Assembly (NCBI RefSeq): GCF_006439335.1
Contig: NZ_SAWY01000002.1
Coordinates: 1-63,009, forward strand
From: Litorilituus lipolyticus
GTDB taxonomy: Bacteria > Pseudomonadota > Gammaproteobacteria > Enterobacterales > Alteromonadaceae
Direction of reading: 5' to 3'
DNA: 63,009 nucleotides
Shown here: positions 8,745 through 18,199 of the stretch, one piece after another
Numbering within the stretch: the stretch's first letter is position 1
Layout of the letters: each line of letters opens with the position of its first letter
Notes under the pieces: generated by a model
Databases searched by the model: none
Told to the model about the DNA's origin: nothing
What the model saw: the letters and a program-made list of their open reading frames with translations, nothing else
Made by a program: the position numbers and the translations under genes

Positions 8745-9717
8745 TCCTTACTAATGCCTCTTGAGCAGCCTGCTCCATAGTTGCACTTTTAAAATCATAC
8801 TTTTCTTGTAATATCTTATAATGACGTAGAACCTGCTCTAAATTACTCATGTTTTGTTCTACATTGCGACCAAAATTATGAGGGTGCCACCAAAGATGAC
8901 AAAGCCCACCTTTCTTTGCAGTACGTGTCATACTCCACTTTATTCGCCATAATCGAAGCGCTTCAAACACTGCCAACTTTTTATTCCAAGGACGAAAAAA
9001 CAAACTTGCAGGAACGTCTACCATGCCACTACAGGAGTCTACCAAAGGCTTTTGACGTAACGATCCGCTCAAAGGTATATAAGAATCAAGCAAACGAAAA
9101 GCTCTTCTTAAAACACTTCTCCCTTCTCTATTCTCTGGCTGATATGCCCAATGAGAAGGGTTACCACGATAGCAAACAAGTCCTGCATCAGCACAAGCTT
9201 GAAGGTATTCTCCATTAAACTGATTTCGCGGAAAAACTAAACTATTAAAGTGAATATCATAATGGGATGCTGCTACAGAGTTACTTTGTAAGTCAGCTCT
9301 AAACTCTTCTATTGATTGGCCATCTTCTAAACAATAATAATGACAAAAAGTATGGGATGCTAACTCTTGCTTATCTGTTGAGATTATTTTCCTTACTAAT
9401 TGTGAAGCGAATAGCAACTTTTCATCTAACTTTAGCATTTCGTCTATTTCAGGGTAAGGGCTAAAGTTTTTATCTTTATAAGATGGGTATTGCGTTGGTT
9501 TTAACTCTTCAAAGTTTTGTTTGTTTTTTGATAGTAGCGCGCCAACAGTTGCCCAAGTACAAGCCACCTCATATTTTTCAAATAGGGCTAATAACTTAGG
9601 GACTACCTCATGAACATTTAAAAGTTGTTGATGATATTCTTTACCTCGAGAGTCCCTGACTCCCCACAGAAGTTCAAAGTCTAGAGAGATAATCAAGAAG
9701 GAACTAGGATTTGCCAT
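8734..9717 (-). CDS. Polysaccharide deacetylase (NodB-homology) family protein
   Basis: 327 residues with the carbohydrate esterase 4 layout: motif 1 ISLDFELLWGVRD near residue 10 (catalytic and metal-binding acidic residues), motif 2 SHTFCHYY with the HxxxH metal pair, motif 3 FPRNQFN, and a distal WWHPHNFGRN carrying a further His. No signal peptide is evident, because the first residues MANPSSFLIISLDFE already belong to the fold. The protein therefore probably acts in the cytoplasm on a lipid-linked or nucleotide-linked N-acetyl sugar. It sits 1 nt downstream of the polymerase gene and overlaps the GT4 gene. It may expose a free amine that is then acylated by a product of this operon. Confidence 0.8.
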   Translation of the reverse strand: MANPSSFLIISLDFELLWGVRDSRGKEYHQQLLNVHEVVPKLLALFEKYEVACTWATVGALLSKNKQNFEELKPTQYPSYKDKNFSPYPEIDEMLKLDEKLLFASQLVRKIISTDKQELASHTFCHYYCLEDGQSIEEFRADLQSNSVAASHYDIHFNSLVFPRNQFNGEYLQACADAGLVCYRGNPSHWAYQPENREGRSVLRRAFRLLDSYIPLSGSLRQKPLVDSCSGMVDVPASLFFRPWNKKLAVFEALRLWRIKWSMTRTAKKGGLCHLWWHPHNFGRNVEQNMSNLEQVLRHYKILQEKYDFKSATMEQAAQEALVRNGK

Positions 9718-9718
9718 A

Positions 9719-10966
9719 TTAAAGACTCTTACTCATAATTTTTATTGGAGGAATGCTTGATAAAATGAGTTTTATCACAAAAAACAATAGCAATGTATAT
9801 ACAAATAGAAAGAAAACACCAAACCAAGCAGGCATTAGAAAAAAGGCCCAAGCATACCAAAGCATATCAACCTTCATATCACTTTCACCTATCATTTTAG
9901 TGAAAATAACGCTCATTGTGCATAGGAATAAAATATATAAAAAATAGCCACCAAACCATAATGGGTTTAACATCAGCCAACCAGCCAAGCCAGGATTTGT
10001 ATTCCAGTCACCTACATTAAATGTCCAGTTAAAGTCGCCTACAGCAGTAAAAGCAGTTCCTAAAGGAACGTTTCTTGGCTCTCCTAGACTTTGATCTAAA
10101 ATAATGCCATGTAACCCCTCTAACCAAAATGGATAAAAGCCCCCCTGAAAATATATGTCCTGAAGTTGGTTAGAAAAACGTCCAATTTCAGATACAATAG
10201 AAACAGTTTGTAGTCGGCTAATTATATGCTCAACACCTGAATAGACCGCATGAAAATACCCTTCTTTCAAACTTTCATCAAACAATTCAAAAATAAAATA
10301 ATCTAATGATTGGTCAGCACCTTCTCCTAAATACAGCCTAAATGAAAATTTAAAAACCATTAATATTGGATAAAAACAAAGGGTAATTAGGCCAACAAAA
10401 AATAGCTTTTTAATTTTTAGGGTTTTATTTCTAATTCTTTTTGAAACTTCAAAAAACAAAATCAATAAAAATATATCAGCTCGCCCTCTAAGAACTGAGG
10501 ATACTATAGCAATAGCAAGATTTGGCTTAAAAAAGTATGAATGTCGATAGAAACCGTAATAAATAACAAAAAATAAATCAATTGGAAAGAAAACCCAAAA
10601 AATAGAAAAAATAGAACCCGTTGATGTATTTCCTGAACCTGCTATATTGACACCGTTTAGTAAACTAAACGCAATGAAAAAAACTTGTAGTATAAGTAGA
10701 AGTACACCTATTCTATTTGCTGAAAGTTTTTCAAATTTAAACTTAAACTTAGGTGATTTAATTTTTATTAAGCTAGAGAAAAGAATAAATAAAACAAAAA
10801 AATAGCTACTACAGACTAAAAACGCCGAAAGAAATAAAGAATAATAATCTTTAACAACATTACCTTTAACATCACCAATTAATTCCCCTGTTTGCAGCAT
10901 AATCCCATAAGCTAATAAATTAATTATTATAAAACCTATCCCAAATAAAGCTCTCCCTGTTAGCAT
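9719..10966 (-). CDS. Multispanning membrane protein, candidate repeat-unit polymerase (Wzy)
   Basis: 415 residues, about ten hydrophobic segments and a large polar loop at about 280-330 containing GGFYPFWLEGLHGI and a PLGTAFTAVGDFNWTFNVGD stretch. The Arg-rich VSSVLRGRADIFLLI and the long periplasmic loop resemble oligosaccharide repeat-unit polymerases of O-antigen and capsule loci. These join lipid-linked repeat units at the periplasmic face. Wzy proteins share little sequence, so the call rests on topology, length and position between the deacetylase and acyltransferase genes. The other integral-membrane candidate in the operon (20571-22616) carries a clear O-antigen ligase domain, so one of the two is probably the polymerase and the other the ligase. 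Confidence 0.6.
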   Translation of the reverse strand: MLTGRALFGIGFIIINLLAYGIMLQTGELIGDVKGNVVKDYYSLFLSAFLVCSSYFFVLFILFSSLIKIKSPKFKFKFEKLSANRIGVLLLILQVFFIAFSLLNGVNIAGSGNTSTGSIFSIFWVFFPIDLFFVIYYGFYRHSYFFKPNLAIAIVSSVLRGRADIFLLILFFEVSKRIRNKTLKIKKLFFVGLITLCFYPILMVFKFSFRLYLGEGADQSLDYFIFELFDESLKEGYFHAVYSGVEHIISRLQTVSIVSEIGRFSNQLQDIYFQGGFYPFWLEGLHGIILDQSLGEPRNVPLGTAFTAVGDFNWTFNVGDWNTNPGLAGWLMLNPLWFGGYFLYILFLCTMSVIFTKMIGESDMKVDMLWYAWAFFLMPAWFGVFFLFVYTLLLFFVIKLILSSIPPIKIMSKSL

Positions 10967-11488
10967 TTACTTTATTTTCCTCGCTGGGATACCAACATAT
11001 GTAAAACCTTCCTCACAATCTTTAATTACAACTGAGTTAGCCCCAACAATTACGTCATCACCAATATTTATTGCCCCTAGTATTTTCGCACCAGTAGATA
11101 AAACAACATTGTTTCCTATTCTTGGTTGATTGTCCTTACTTGTTAATGTTATATCTTTATTACCCATTGTAACGCCATTAAAAATTTTGCAATTATCACC
11201 AATTACTACATCAGCACCAATAACAATATCATGGCCATGCATAATCATAAGACCTTTACCAAGCTTAGCTTTTAATGAAATATCACTTGCATAGAATAAA
11301 TGAATTATGTATTCAATAATAAAAGTAAAAATAACTCCAACTAAAGGTGTGGACTTCAATGTTTGTCCTAATCTAATCAAAAAAACAAGGTGCAGCGTAT
11401 GATTTAGAGCAAACCATTTTAGTTGTTGAAAAAAATTAGTACTTTTTGTTGCTTGTCTTAAATCATACTTAAAGAAGGTTAACCCCAT
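10967..11488 (-). CDS. Serine acetyltransferase-like hexapeptide-repeat O-acetyltransferase
   Basis: 173 residues. The N-terminal third is helical and partly hydrophobic (FFQQLKWFALNHTLHLVFLI). From residue about 85 there is a left-handed beta-helix with hexad repeats such as IVIGADVVIGDNCKIFNGVT and IGDDVIVGANSVVIKD, ending YVGIPARKIK, the pattern of the CysE/serine acetyltransferase branch. The catalytic His is likely that in MIMHGHDIVIG. In a polysaccharide operon such proteins usually acetylate a sugar hydroxyl with acetyl-CoA rather than make O-acetylserine, so I infer repeat-unit O-acetylation. GAGG lies 7 nt before the ATG. The gene follows another hexapeptide acyltransferase by 15 nt. 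Confidence 0.75.
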   Translation of the reverse strand: MGLTFFKYDLRQATKSTNFFQQLKWFALNHTLHLVFLIRLGQTLKSTPLVGVIFTFIIEYIIHLFYASDISLKAKLGKGLMIMHGHDIVIGADVVIGDNCKIFNGVTMGNKDITLTSKDNQPRIGNNVVLSTGAKILGAINIGDDVIVGANSVVIKDCEEGFTYVGIPARKIK

Positions 11489-11503
11489 ACTTGATCCTCA
11501 TAT

Positions 11504-12055
11504 CTATTTTAATAAATGCTCAATAACAAGCTTCTTTTTAGAGTCCAAAGATAAATTAGTATTATTAATAATTAGTAGGTTATTGATATGTTTTTCATAA
11601 TAATCTTCAATAGTACATATTTCTCTTGCGGGAACTCCGCCAATAACAATATTTGAAGGAATATCCCCTTTGACAACAGATCCTGCAGCGATAACAACAT
11701 TACTCCCGACTTTAGTGTTAGGTAAGAAAATAGTTCTTGTCCCAACAAACACATTATCACCTAACTCAACTCGCCCAACTAAAGAATATCTTGAATATAT
11801 AGTAGGTAAATCGCTTCCTTCAGAAATTAATGGAACCTGAATCCCACCATCATGAGTATTAAATGCAATATTATCAGTAAGTAAGCAATTTGAACCTATA
11901 CTTATTAGATAAGGCTCACTTCCAAAAACCTGAGTGCCAACAAACTTGGTTTTTTGACCTACTTTCATTCCTTGTTGGATAGCGTTTTTTAAAGATTGAG
12001 CCCTATGGCATTTTATTAGTAGCTTATATAGCAATGAGAAAAATTTATTTAACAT
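11504..12055 (-). CDS. Hexapeptide-repeat acyltransferase (maltose/galactoside O-acetyltransferase-like)
   Basis: 183 residues with left-handed beta-helix turns: VFGSEPYLISIGSNCLLTDN, VELGDNVFVGTRTIFLP, NTKVGSNVVIAAGSVVKGDI, ending IVIGGVPAREICTI. The FNTHDGG element corresponds to the catalytic His region of WbbJ/NodL-type enzymes. It probably transfers an acetyl group from acetyl-CoA to a hydroxyl or amine of a repeat-unit sugar. The start is the ATG at 12055, 6 nt after the stop of the GT2 gene. Since the operon also makes a 4-amino sugar, an N-acetyltransferase role cannot be excluded. Confidence 0.78.
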   Translation of the reverse strand: MLNKFFSLLYKLLIKCHRAQSLKNAIQQGMKVGQKTKFVGTQVFGSEPYLISIGSNCLLTDNIAFNTHDGGIQVPLISEGSDLPTIYSRYSLVGRVELGDNVFVGTRTIFLPNTKVGSNVVIAAGSVVKGDIPSNIVIGGVPAREICTIEDYYEKHINNLLIINNTNLSLDSKKKLVIEHLLK

Positions 12056-12061
12056 AACAAC

Positions 12062-12946
12062 CTAATTTGGAATAACAAACGTTTTATAGAAACTTAAATC
12101 TTTTTTTAAATTAAACAGCCCTTTAACCGAAAGAGTAGATAAAGATAAAAGCAAAAATTTAAGAGCTAGTAGGATTCTTTTCCGCTTGACACAAGAATAA
12201 AACATTAACAGTGAAGGTGAAAATATTGAACTCTTACAGTCTGAATAATCTTCTTTGAATGACCTCATGCTTTTTAGCATTAAAGTCACAACCCCTGAAC
12301 CACTTGACGAAATTCCAACACCAACTCGATATACGGTTAATGCTTCATCATTAACAAAAGTTGCGTATCCTGAACCAACAGTTACAACATTTTTGTAATA
12401 ATCGACTACATCAAAGTTTGGTCGCTTTTCAAGTTTAAACTTAGAGCGATACATATGAGAACTATTTGCTCCAATAGCAATATACTTAATAATATCACTA
12501 CGATAATACTTTCGATTGAATACATCAGAACTATCAATGTTATCAGCTAATAGTTTATCTCCTTTTATAAACAATGAGCGAGTCCATAGTAAATTACAAT
12601 TAGAATGCTTATCTAGAAAGTCAACTTGCCTTTGTAACTTTGATTGCAACCAATAATCATCGCCATCCATATGACATATATATTGTCCATTTGCTCTAGC
12701 ATGTGTATCAACAAAGTTTTCGAGTGCTCCAATATTTTCATCTCTTAGTATTGGTTTTATGTTTGAGTGATTAGAAGCAAAGTCTTTTATTATATCTCGA
12801 GTATTATCAGTTGAGCAATCATCACTAACAATCACTTCAAAATCAAATTCTGTTTTTTGTTCAATGATGCTTTGTAAGCATTTCTCAATATATTCTTCTT
12901 GGTTATAAGTAACAACACAAACAGTTACTTTTGGCATTTTACTCAT
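12062..12946 (-). CDS. Family 2 (GT-A) glycosyltransferase
   Basis: 294 residues. The N-terminal GT-A domain has VTVCVVTYNQEEYIEKCLQS, EVIVSDDCSTDNTRDII and the metal/donor-binding HMDGDDYW at about residues 93-100, all standard for GT2 inverting transferases. The catalytic base region after residue 170 is less clear, and the C-terminal 60 residues are basic and hydrophobic (KFLLLSLSTLSVKGLF), suggesting membrane association. It should add one sugar to the undecaprenyl-linked repeat unit. Two start codons, Met1 and Met4 (MSKMPKVTV), are both possible. It lies between the flippase and an acyltransferase gene. Confidence 0.85.
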   Translation of the reverse strand: MSKMPKVTVCVVTYNQEEYIEKCLQSIIEQKTEFDFEVIVSDDCSTDNTRDIIKDFASNHSNIKPILRDENIGALENFVDTHARANGQYICHMDGDDYWLQSKLQRQVDFLDKHSNCNLLWTRSLFIKGDKLLADNIDSSDVFNRKYYRSDIIKYIAIGANSSHMYRSKFKLEKRPNFDVVDYYKNVVTVGSGYATFVNDEALTVYRVGVGISSSGSGVVTLMLKSMRSFKEDYSDCKSSIFSPSLLMFYSCVKRKRILLALKFLLLSLSTLSVKGLFNLKKDLSFYKTFVIPN

Positions 12947-12961
12947 ATTTAAAGCACTCCT

Positions 12962-14470
12962 CTATACATTAATTTTTAATTGCAATTTTAGTTTAGAGCG
13001 AACTTGCTCTGAAAAAAGCATACTACTACTCAAAATCAAAGTGCTGACAAAAATAACAAATAAAATATTTTCCACTCGTCCTTCTAACTCAATCTCTATC
13101 AAAGATATTAAAGTAACCAAAGCGGCAGAAGGTAATATGATTTTCAAGACATCATTCCACAACCATTTCAAATGTAACTTAGGCTCTAGTTTTGAGTGCA
13201 CATAAGCAACCCATATAAATAAAAACAATACATTCATACTTAACCAAACATAACCAGCTCCTACACCGCCATAGACTGTAGCCGCAAAAATAATACTTGG
13301 AATCAAAATTACAACTAACCCTATATTACCAATCAAATGATAGCGCAAAATACCTTTGGCATATTGCAAGTAATAGACAAAAGCTGCGACGGATAAAAAT
13401 AAATTACCTGCTGCATATAATTGCAAAATAGGGGCTGCTTGTGCCGCTAGCTGCGTATCACCAGTCCAAGCGATAAGAAGAGGCTTAGCTGTTGCAACAA
13501 GGGCGATAGCCGCCGAACCAGCTATTATCGTAACTAATTGGGTTGACTTACGATATACTTTGATTAATTCTTCATGTTTATTTTCGGCATTTAAACGCGC
13601 CATTCTTGGCATAATAGCACTGCTGATAGGCCCACTTATTATCATAATTCCATTAGCCACCAAAACAGCTAAAGTAAAATAACCATAATCTTTTAATGAG
13701 AGAATACCAGACAATACTAGCTTATCAGTTTGCGTTACAAAGACCCAAACTGAAGCAGTAAATGCAATAGTGAGAGAGAATTTCAATATTGGTTTAACCG
13801 GTTTAAATGACCAGCCTATTACTTCGTTTAAACTGTTCTTTCGTGGTAATAAACGGTGAGTTTTTTGAGCTAATACGACTATCTCGATAATAGCAACAAT
13901 AAATTGATGGATAAAAAATACTAAAGGGGTAAATCCATAGCACCACATGGTTGCAAATACACCGACAAACCGTATTGTAGCAATGGTTGCATTAAAGCAA
14001 CTTAGCCAAACCAGTTTTTCTGAACCTGTAACAACGCCGCGGTAAAGGCCTGTCATCCAACGTAAAGCAACACTTATTGCCATAATTTGGACTGCTACGA
14101 CTACATCTTCAACAGGTAGCGTTTCTAGGTTTAACCATTTAGTTGCAATTAAAGTTGAAGATAGGAACAGCGCACCACCACCAACTATAGCTACCACTAC
14201 AAAAATCACGGTTAATGCACGGTATAATTGTCTATACGTTAAAGCAGAAGTTGCTCCTCCTTGATAACGAGCGGTTTCTCTACCAATAGTAGGTGTTAAA
14301 CCTAAATCTAGTACGGCAAACCAAGCTTGTAACATGGCAAAAAAACCCACCAGACCATAAGCTTCACTGCCCATATACTTGATATATAATGGTAACAAAG
14401 CTATGCCAACTATTGTGACGTAAATCTGACTAGTATAGTTTGCTATTATATTTCGTTTTAACTGAGACAA
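12962..14470 (-). CDS. wzx: Wzx-type oligosaccharide flippase
   Basis: 502 residues with 12-14 predicted membrane segments and the MOP-superfamily N-terminus: LPLYIKYMGSEAYGLVGFFA, then AVLDLGLTPTIGRETARYQG. It would move the finished undecaprenyl-diphosphate repeat unit across the inner membrane. The only reasonable start is a TTG at 14470, six nt after the upstream stop: the N-terminal SQLKRNIIANYTSQIY is typical of Wzx, and no in-frame ATG precedes the first membrane helix. Efficient coupling to the upstream formyltransferase gene would be needed with this weak start. Confidence 0.88.
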   Translation of the reverse strand: MSQLKRNIIANYTSQIYVTIVGIALLPLYIKYMGSEAYGLVGFFAMLQAWFAVLDLGLTPTIGRETARYQGGATSALTYRQLYRALTVIFVVVAIVGGGALFLSSTLIATKWLNLETLPVEDVVVAVQIMAISVALRWMTGLYRGVVTGSEKLVWLSCFNATIATIRFVGVFATMWCYGFTPLVFFIHQFIVAIIEIVVLAQKTHRLLPRKNSLNEVIGWSFKPVKPILKFSLTIAFTASVWVFVTQTDKLVLSGILSLKDYGYFTLAVLVANGIMIISGPISSAIMPRMARLNAENKHEELIKVYRKSTQLVTIIAGSAAIALVATAKPLLIAWTGDTQLAAQAAPILQLYAAGNLFLSVAAFVYYLQYAKGILRYHLIGNIGLVVILIPSIIFAATVYGGVGAGYVWLSMNVLFLFIWVAYVHSKLEPKLHLKWLWNDVLKIILPSAALVTLISLIEIELEGRVENILFVIFVSTLILSSSMLFSEQVRSKLKLQLKINV

Positions 14471-14476
14471 GTTTTA

Positions 14477-15205
14477 TTATTCTTTATCTAAGTTTATTTT
14501 CACAAACACTCGTTGACCTTGATCATCAACAAAATATGCATTATTAAAATCACCATGAGTTAATGCTCTTAATAAATCTATATGCTCAGCTAAAGTGCCA
14601 CTTGAAGAGAGATCTAATTGGCTTAACTTTTTGAAATCTTTAATACCATTATAGTTACCATCATTACCTAGTTTTTTACTAGTATACTTTTCGTGAACTA
14701 AATCAAGTAAGTGATTATTTATCAGTTCTTTTTCAGCAGATACAACTCTGTTGTATACGTCTAACGATGTATCGCAAGATTTGATAGCAACCTCACTCTG
14801 ATAAATAACATCACCATGATCAATTTTTTCATCCATTAAGTGAATAGTACAACCAATAGGTTTCTTATTAAGAATTGAAAATACCTGTGGAAACCATCCC
14901 CTATTATATGGATTTAAACCAGGGTGAATATTGATACACCTTACAGTATCAACTAATTTTTTGGGGAAAATTTGCTTACAATGGGCTGAAATAATCAAAT
15001 CATAAGTAGAGGTAATTAAATTAATAATCTTTTGATCTTTCATATCAACAACAGACATACCCAATCTTTTCAATTCACTAGGTGATTTATTAATGATACT
15101 ATACCGATAGTCAAACTCAGCAACTTCTGTTGAAATTCTCTTACTAACAGATTGGAACTTAGAAACAAGTTCTACATTATCAGAGACAACAAGCACTTTT
15201 TTCAC
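14477..15205 (-). CDS. vioF: Sugar N-formyltransferase (VioF/FdtF-type)
   Basis: 242 residues of the formyltransferase fold. The catalytic triad can be read as Asn92 and His94 in CINIHPGLNPYNRGW and Asp129 in EKIDHGDVIYQ, the arrangement of methionyl-tRNA and GAR formyltransferases, but the protein is too short for Fmt and lacks its C-terminal domain. Next to a sugar aminotransferase, rmlB and rmlA, the obvious reaction is N10-formyl-THF-dependent formylation of dTDP-4-amino-4,6-dideoxyglucose (VioF-type). The gene starts with a GTG that overlaps the aminotransferase stop in GTGA, so the two are translationally coupled. Residues after about 165 have no recognisable family signature. Confidence 0.78.
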   Translation of the reverse strand: MKKVLVVSDNVELVSKFQSVSKRISTEVAEFDYRYSIINKSPSELKRLGMSVVDMKDQKIINLITSTYDLIISAHCKQIFPKKLVDTVRCINIHPGLNPYNRGWFPQVFSILNKKPIGCTIHLMDEKIDHGDVIYQSEVAIKSCDTSLDVYNRVVSAEKELINNHLLDLVHEKYTSKKLGNDGNYNGIKDFKKLSQLDLSSSGTLAEHIDLLRALTHGDFNNAYFVDDQGQRVFVKINLDKE

Positions 15206-16284
15206 ATTAAAGCCTTTTTCAATAAATTTGTAATCATAATAACATCAGAAGTCGTCATGTAATAATGCAATGGTAAACATACAGTCGTTTGCGATAATTC
15301 TTGACTATTTTTATTTGAATACACTTTTAGGTCATCAAATACATTATCTAACGAAGGTGAGAAATATTGACGGTAGTGAATATCATGTTCTTTTAAAATG
15401 CTTTCAACTAACATTCTTTGCTCAGCATTTTTTAGTTTTATTGGCATATAGGCGCCATTAAAGTTAGCTCCTTCATGCCACTCTGGCATTTCAACAATAG
15501 CTTGCAAACCACAACGATAAGCTTCAAATAACTTTGCTCTATGACTAAGTATATTGTCTACTTCATCTAGCAATGTTAACCCTACAGCGCATTGGTACTC
15601 ATTAAGCTTGGCATTAATCCCTGCTTCAGTTAATTGACCATTTTCACCTAAGCCAAAATTAATTAAACGCTTAGCTCTTTCATAATCAGCTTTACGTTTA
15701 AAAATAATGGCGCCGCCTTCAACAGTATGAAAAACTTTAGTGGCATGAAAACTGAGTGTACTTGCATCCCCATAACTTAGAACAGATTTATCAGCAATAT
15801 TTACCCCGAAGGCATGAGCTGCATCATAAATGATATTGACTTGATTATTTTCCGCTAACTCTTCAAATCTATCCACATTGCAAGGATTACCATAAACATG
15901 TGTTGCTACTATAGTATCAATGCTTGAATCCCTATCTAGCGCTTTTTTTGCTTGCTGAGGGCATAAATTATACGTTGCATTGTCAATATCACTAAAAGAT
16001 GTTTCTATACCTTGCCAAATTAGTGAGCTGGCGGTAGCAACAAAACTAAAAGGTGTGGTTAGTGCGTTTTTGACATCAAGTGCTTTATAGGCTACTTGTA
16101 GCGCTAGTGTACCATTGGAGACAAGAAGTAAATTTTCAACACCTAAGTACACTTCCAAGCGTTTCGTTAATTGCTGATGTAAAGGCCCAAAATTTGTGTA
16201 CCAACCACTGTCATTAACCTGTGCTAAGTAATGGGTTAATTTTTCTAAATTAGGTTTAATGGGCTGGTTTAATTTAATTGTCAT
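15202..16284 (-). CDS. vioA: dTDP-4-keto-6-deoxyglucose aminotransferase (DegT/DnrJ family, VioA-like)
   Basis: 360 residues, PLP-dependent fold type I. Visible are SNGTLALQVAYKAL near 56, the TPFSFVATAS active-site stretch, Asp154 and His157 in IIYDAAHAFG, and Lys183 in SFHATKVFHTVEGGA as the Schiff-base lysine. This SFHATKxF form with VEGG is typical of nucleotide-sugar aminotransferases acting on dTDP-4-keto-6-deoxyglucose (VioA, DesI, FdtB). The gene directly follows rmlA and ends in a 4-nt overlap with the formyltransferase gene, so the inferred product is dTDP-4-amino-4,6-dideoxyglucose. C3 versus C4 specificity cannot be proved; no ketoisomerase gene is present, which favours C4. Confidence 0.8.
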   Translation of the reverse strand: MTIKLNQPIKPNLEKLTHYLAQVNDSGWYTNFGPLHQQLTKRLEVYLGVENLLLVSNGTLALQVAYKALDVKNALTTPFSFVATASSLIWQGIETSFSDIDNATYNLCPQQAKKALDRDSSIDTIVATHVYGNPCNVDRFEELAENNQVNIIYDAAHAFGVNIADKSVLSYGDASTLSFHATKVFHTVEGGAIIFKRKADYERAKRLINFGLGENGQLTEAGINAKLNEYQCAVGLTLLDEVDNILSHRAKLFEAYRCGLQAIVEMPEWHEGANFNGAYMPIKLKNAEQRMLVESILKEHDIHYRQYFSPSLDNVFDDLKVYSNKNSQELSQTTVCLPLHYYMTTSDVIMITNLLKKALM

Positions 16285-17148
16285 TTATGTGATTAAACTC
16301 ATTAAATACTTCCCATAACTATTTTTCATCATAGGCTTTGCTAGTTCAGTTAACGCTTCAGCTGATAGCCATTCGTTATTAAAAGCTATTTCTTCTAAAC
16401 AAGCTATTTTAAACCCTTGACGATGCTCAATCGTTTGTACAAATTGTCCTGCTTCAAGTAATGACTCATGAGTGCCTGTATCAAGCCATGCGAAACCTCG
16501 TCCTAGTATTTCTACACTAAGCTCACCTTTTTCAAGATAGGCGTTATTAATACAAGTTATTTCTAATTCACCACGGGCAGATGGCTTAATTGATTTGGCA
16601 ATATCTACAACACTGTTATCATAAAAATATAACCCTGTTACAGCGTAATTTGACTTCGGTTTTACTGGTTTTTCTTCTATTGAAAGAGCTGTCATTTTTT
16701 CATCAAACTCAACTACACCAAAACGCTCAGGATCTTTCACTTGATAACCAAAAACTGTTGCACCTTTTTCTTTTTGGACCGCATGAATAAGCTTTGGAGA
16801 AAACCCTTGTCCATAAAAAATATTATCACCTAAAACTAAGCACACATTATCATCGCCAATAAATTGCTCACCTATAATAAAGGCTTGCGCTAATCCGTCG
16901 GGGCTTGGTTGAACTTCATAACTAATATGAATACCAAACTGTGTACCGTCCCCCAACAAGCGTTTGTAGCCACTCATATCATCTGGTGTTGAAATAATGA
17001 GAATATCCCTAATTCCGGCAAGCATTAATACAGATAATGGATAAAATATCATTGGTTTATCGTAAATAGGTAGTAACTGTTTAGATACACCTTTAGTTAT
17101 TGGGTAAAGGCGAGTTCCAGAGCCTCCTGCTAAAATTATTCCTTTCAT
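16285..17148 (-). CDS. rmlA: Glucose-1-phosphate thymidylyltransferase
   Basis: 287 residues, the usual length. The N-terminus carries the nucleotidyltransferase signature [16 protein letters not shown] followed by [20 protein letters not shown], diagnostic for Rml[13 protein letters not shown] supplies the metal-binding Asp, and [16 protein letters not shown] and [20 protein letters not shown] complete the sugar-binding core. The enzyme makes dTDP-glucose from dTTP and glucose-1-phosphate. It is placed 2 nt after rmlB. rmlC and rmlD are absent here, which argues against dTDP-rhamnose and for the amino-sugar branch. Confidence 0.95.
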   Translation of the reverse strand: MKGIILAGGSGTRLYPITKGVSKQLLPIYDKPMIFYPLSVLMLAGIRDILIISTPDDMSGYKRLLGDGTQFGIHISYEVQPSPDGLAQAFIIGEQFIGDDNVCLVLGDNIFYGQGFSPKLIHAVQKEKGATVFGYQVKDPERFGVVEFDEKMTALSIEEKPVKPKSNYAVTGLYFYDNSVVDIAKSIKPSARGELEITCINNAYLEKGELSVEILGRGFAWLDTGTHESLLEAGQFVQTIEHRQGFKIACLEEIAFNNEWLSAEALTELAKPMMKNSYGKYLMSLIT

Positions 17149-17150
17149 CT

Positions 17151-18197
17151 TTATGTACCTAAACGTTCACGTTGATAAGAGCCATCTTGCACCCTCTTGC
17201 ACCATTCGCTGTTGGCCAAATACCATTCAACAGTTTTCTTTAAGCCTGTTTCGAAGGTTTCTATTGGTCTCCAATTTAACTCTTTTTCGATTTTACTTGC
17301 ATCTATTGCATAGCGTATATCGTGACCTGGACGGTCTTTAACAAAGGTAATCAGCTCTTTATAATCTAACGATTGTGGAACGAGTTCATTTAAGGTGTGA
17401 CAAATAGCTTCAACTACTTCAATATTTTTCTTTTCATTGTGTCCACCTATGTTATAAGTTTCACCAACTTCACCTTCAGTTACCACTTTATACAAAGCTC
17501 GAGCATGATCTTCTACATAAAGCCAGTCTCGAATTTGCTCTCCTTTGCCATAAATAGGTAGGTCTTTACCCTCCAAAGCATTTAGTATTACTAGTGGAAT
17601 CAATTTCTCAGGAAAATGATATGGGCCATAGTTATTTGAACAATTTGTAATAACTGTTGGTAAGCCATAAGTCCGCAACCATGCTCTCACTAAGTGATCG
17701 CTAGATGCTTTTGAGGCTGAGTAAGGGCTACTTGGCTCATACGATGTTGTCTCTGTAAATAGGTCTGTTGTACCCTCCAGATCCCCATATACTTCATCGG
17801 TAGAGATATGGTGGAACCTAAAATTTGCCTGAGCATTTTGACTGAGTTTCAGCCAGTATTGTCGAGCTGCTTCTAATAAAGTGTACGTTCCTACAATATT
17901 AGTCTCAATAAACTCTGCGGGTCCATCAATTGAGCGATCTACATGTGACTCTGCCGCTAAGTGCATAACAGCATCTGGCTTATGTTGTGCTAAAACACGA
18001 TCTAATTCAGCCCTATTACATATATCAACATGTTCAAACTCATATCTATCTGAATCTTGAACTTCTTTCAGTGACTCTAAGTTACCTGCATAGGTTAGTT
18101 TATCTAGGTTAATCACACTATCTTGAGTATTTTTGATTATATGACGAATAACTGCTGAGCCGATAAACCCAGCACCGCCCGTAACTAATATTTTCAT
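17151..18197 (-). CDS. rmlB: dTDP-glucose 4,6-dehydratase
   Basis: 348 residues, an extended SDR. Motifs are [15 protein letters not shown] with the NAD-binding glycines, [13 protein letters not shown], the catalytic [11 protein letters not shown] triplet (Thr, Asp, Glu), and [15 protein letters not shown] holding Tyr and Lys. [14 protein letters not shown] and [19 protein letters not shown] confirm RmlB. It converts dTDP-glucose to dTDP-4-keto-6-deoxyglucose, the substrate of the aminotransferase two genes downstream. Spacings of 2 nt on both sides place it firmly in the operon. Confidence 0.95.
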   Translation of the reverse strand: MKILVTGGAGFIGSAVIRHIIKNTQDSVINLDKLTYAGNLESLKEVQDSDRYEFEHVDICNRAELDRVLAQHKPDAVMHLAAESHVDRSIDGPAEFIETNIVGTYTLLEAARQYWLKLSQNAQANFRFHHISTDEVYGDLEGTTDLFTETTSYEPSSPYSASKASSDHLVRAWLRTYGLPTVITNCSNNYGPYHFPEKLIPLVILNALEGKDLPIYGKGEQIRDWLYVEDHARALYKVVTEGEVGETYNIGGHNEKKNIEVVEAICHTLNELVPQSLDYKELITFVKDRPGHDIRYAIDASKIEKELNWRPIETFETGLKKTVEWYLANSEWCKRVQDGSYQRERLGT

Positions 18198-18199
18198 AA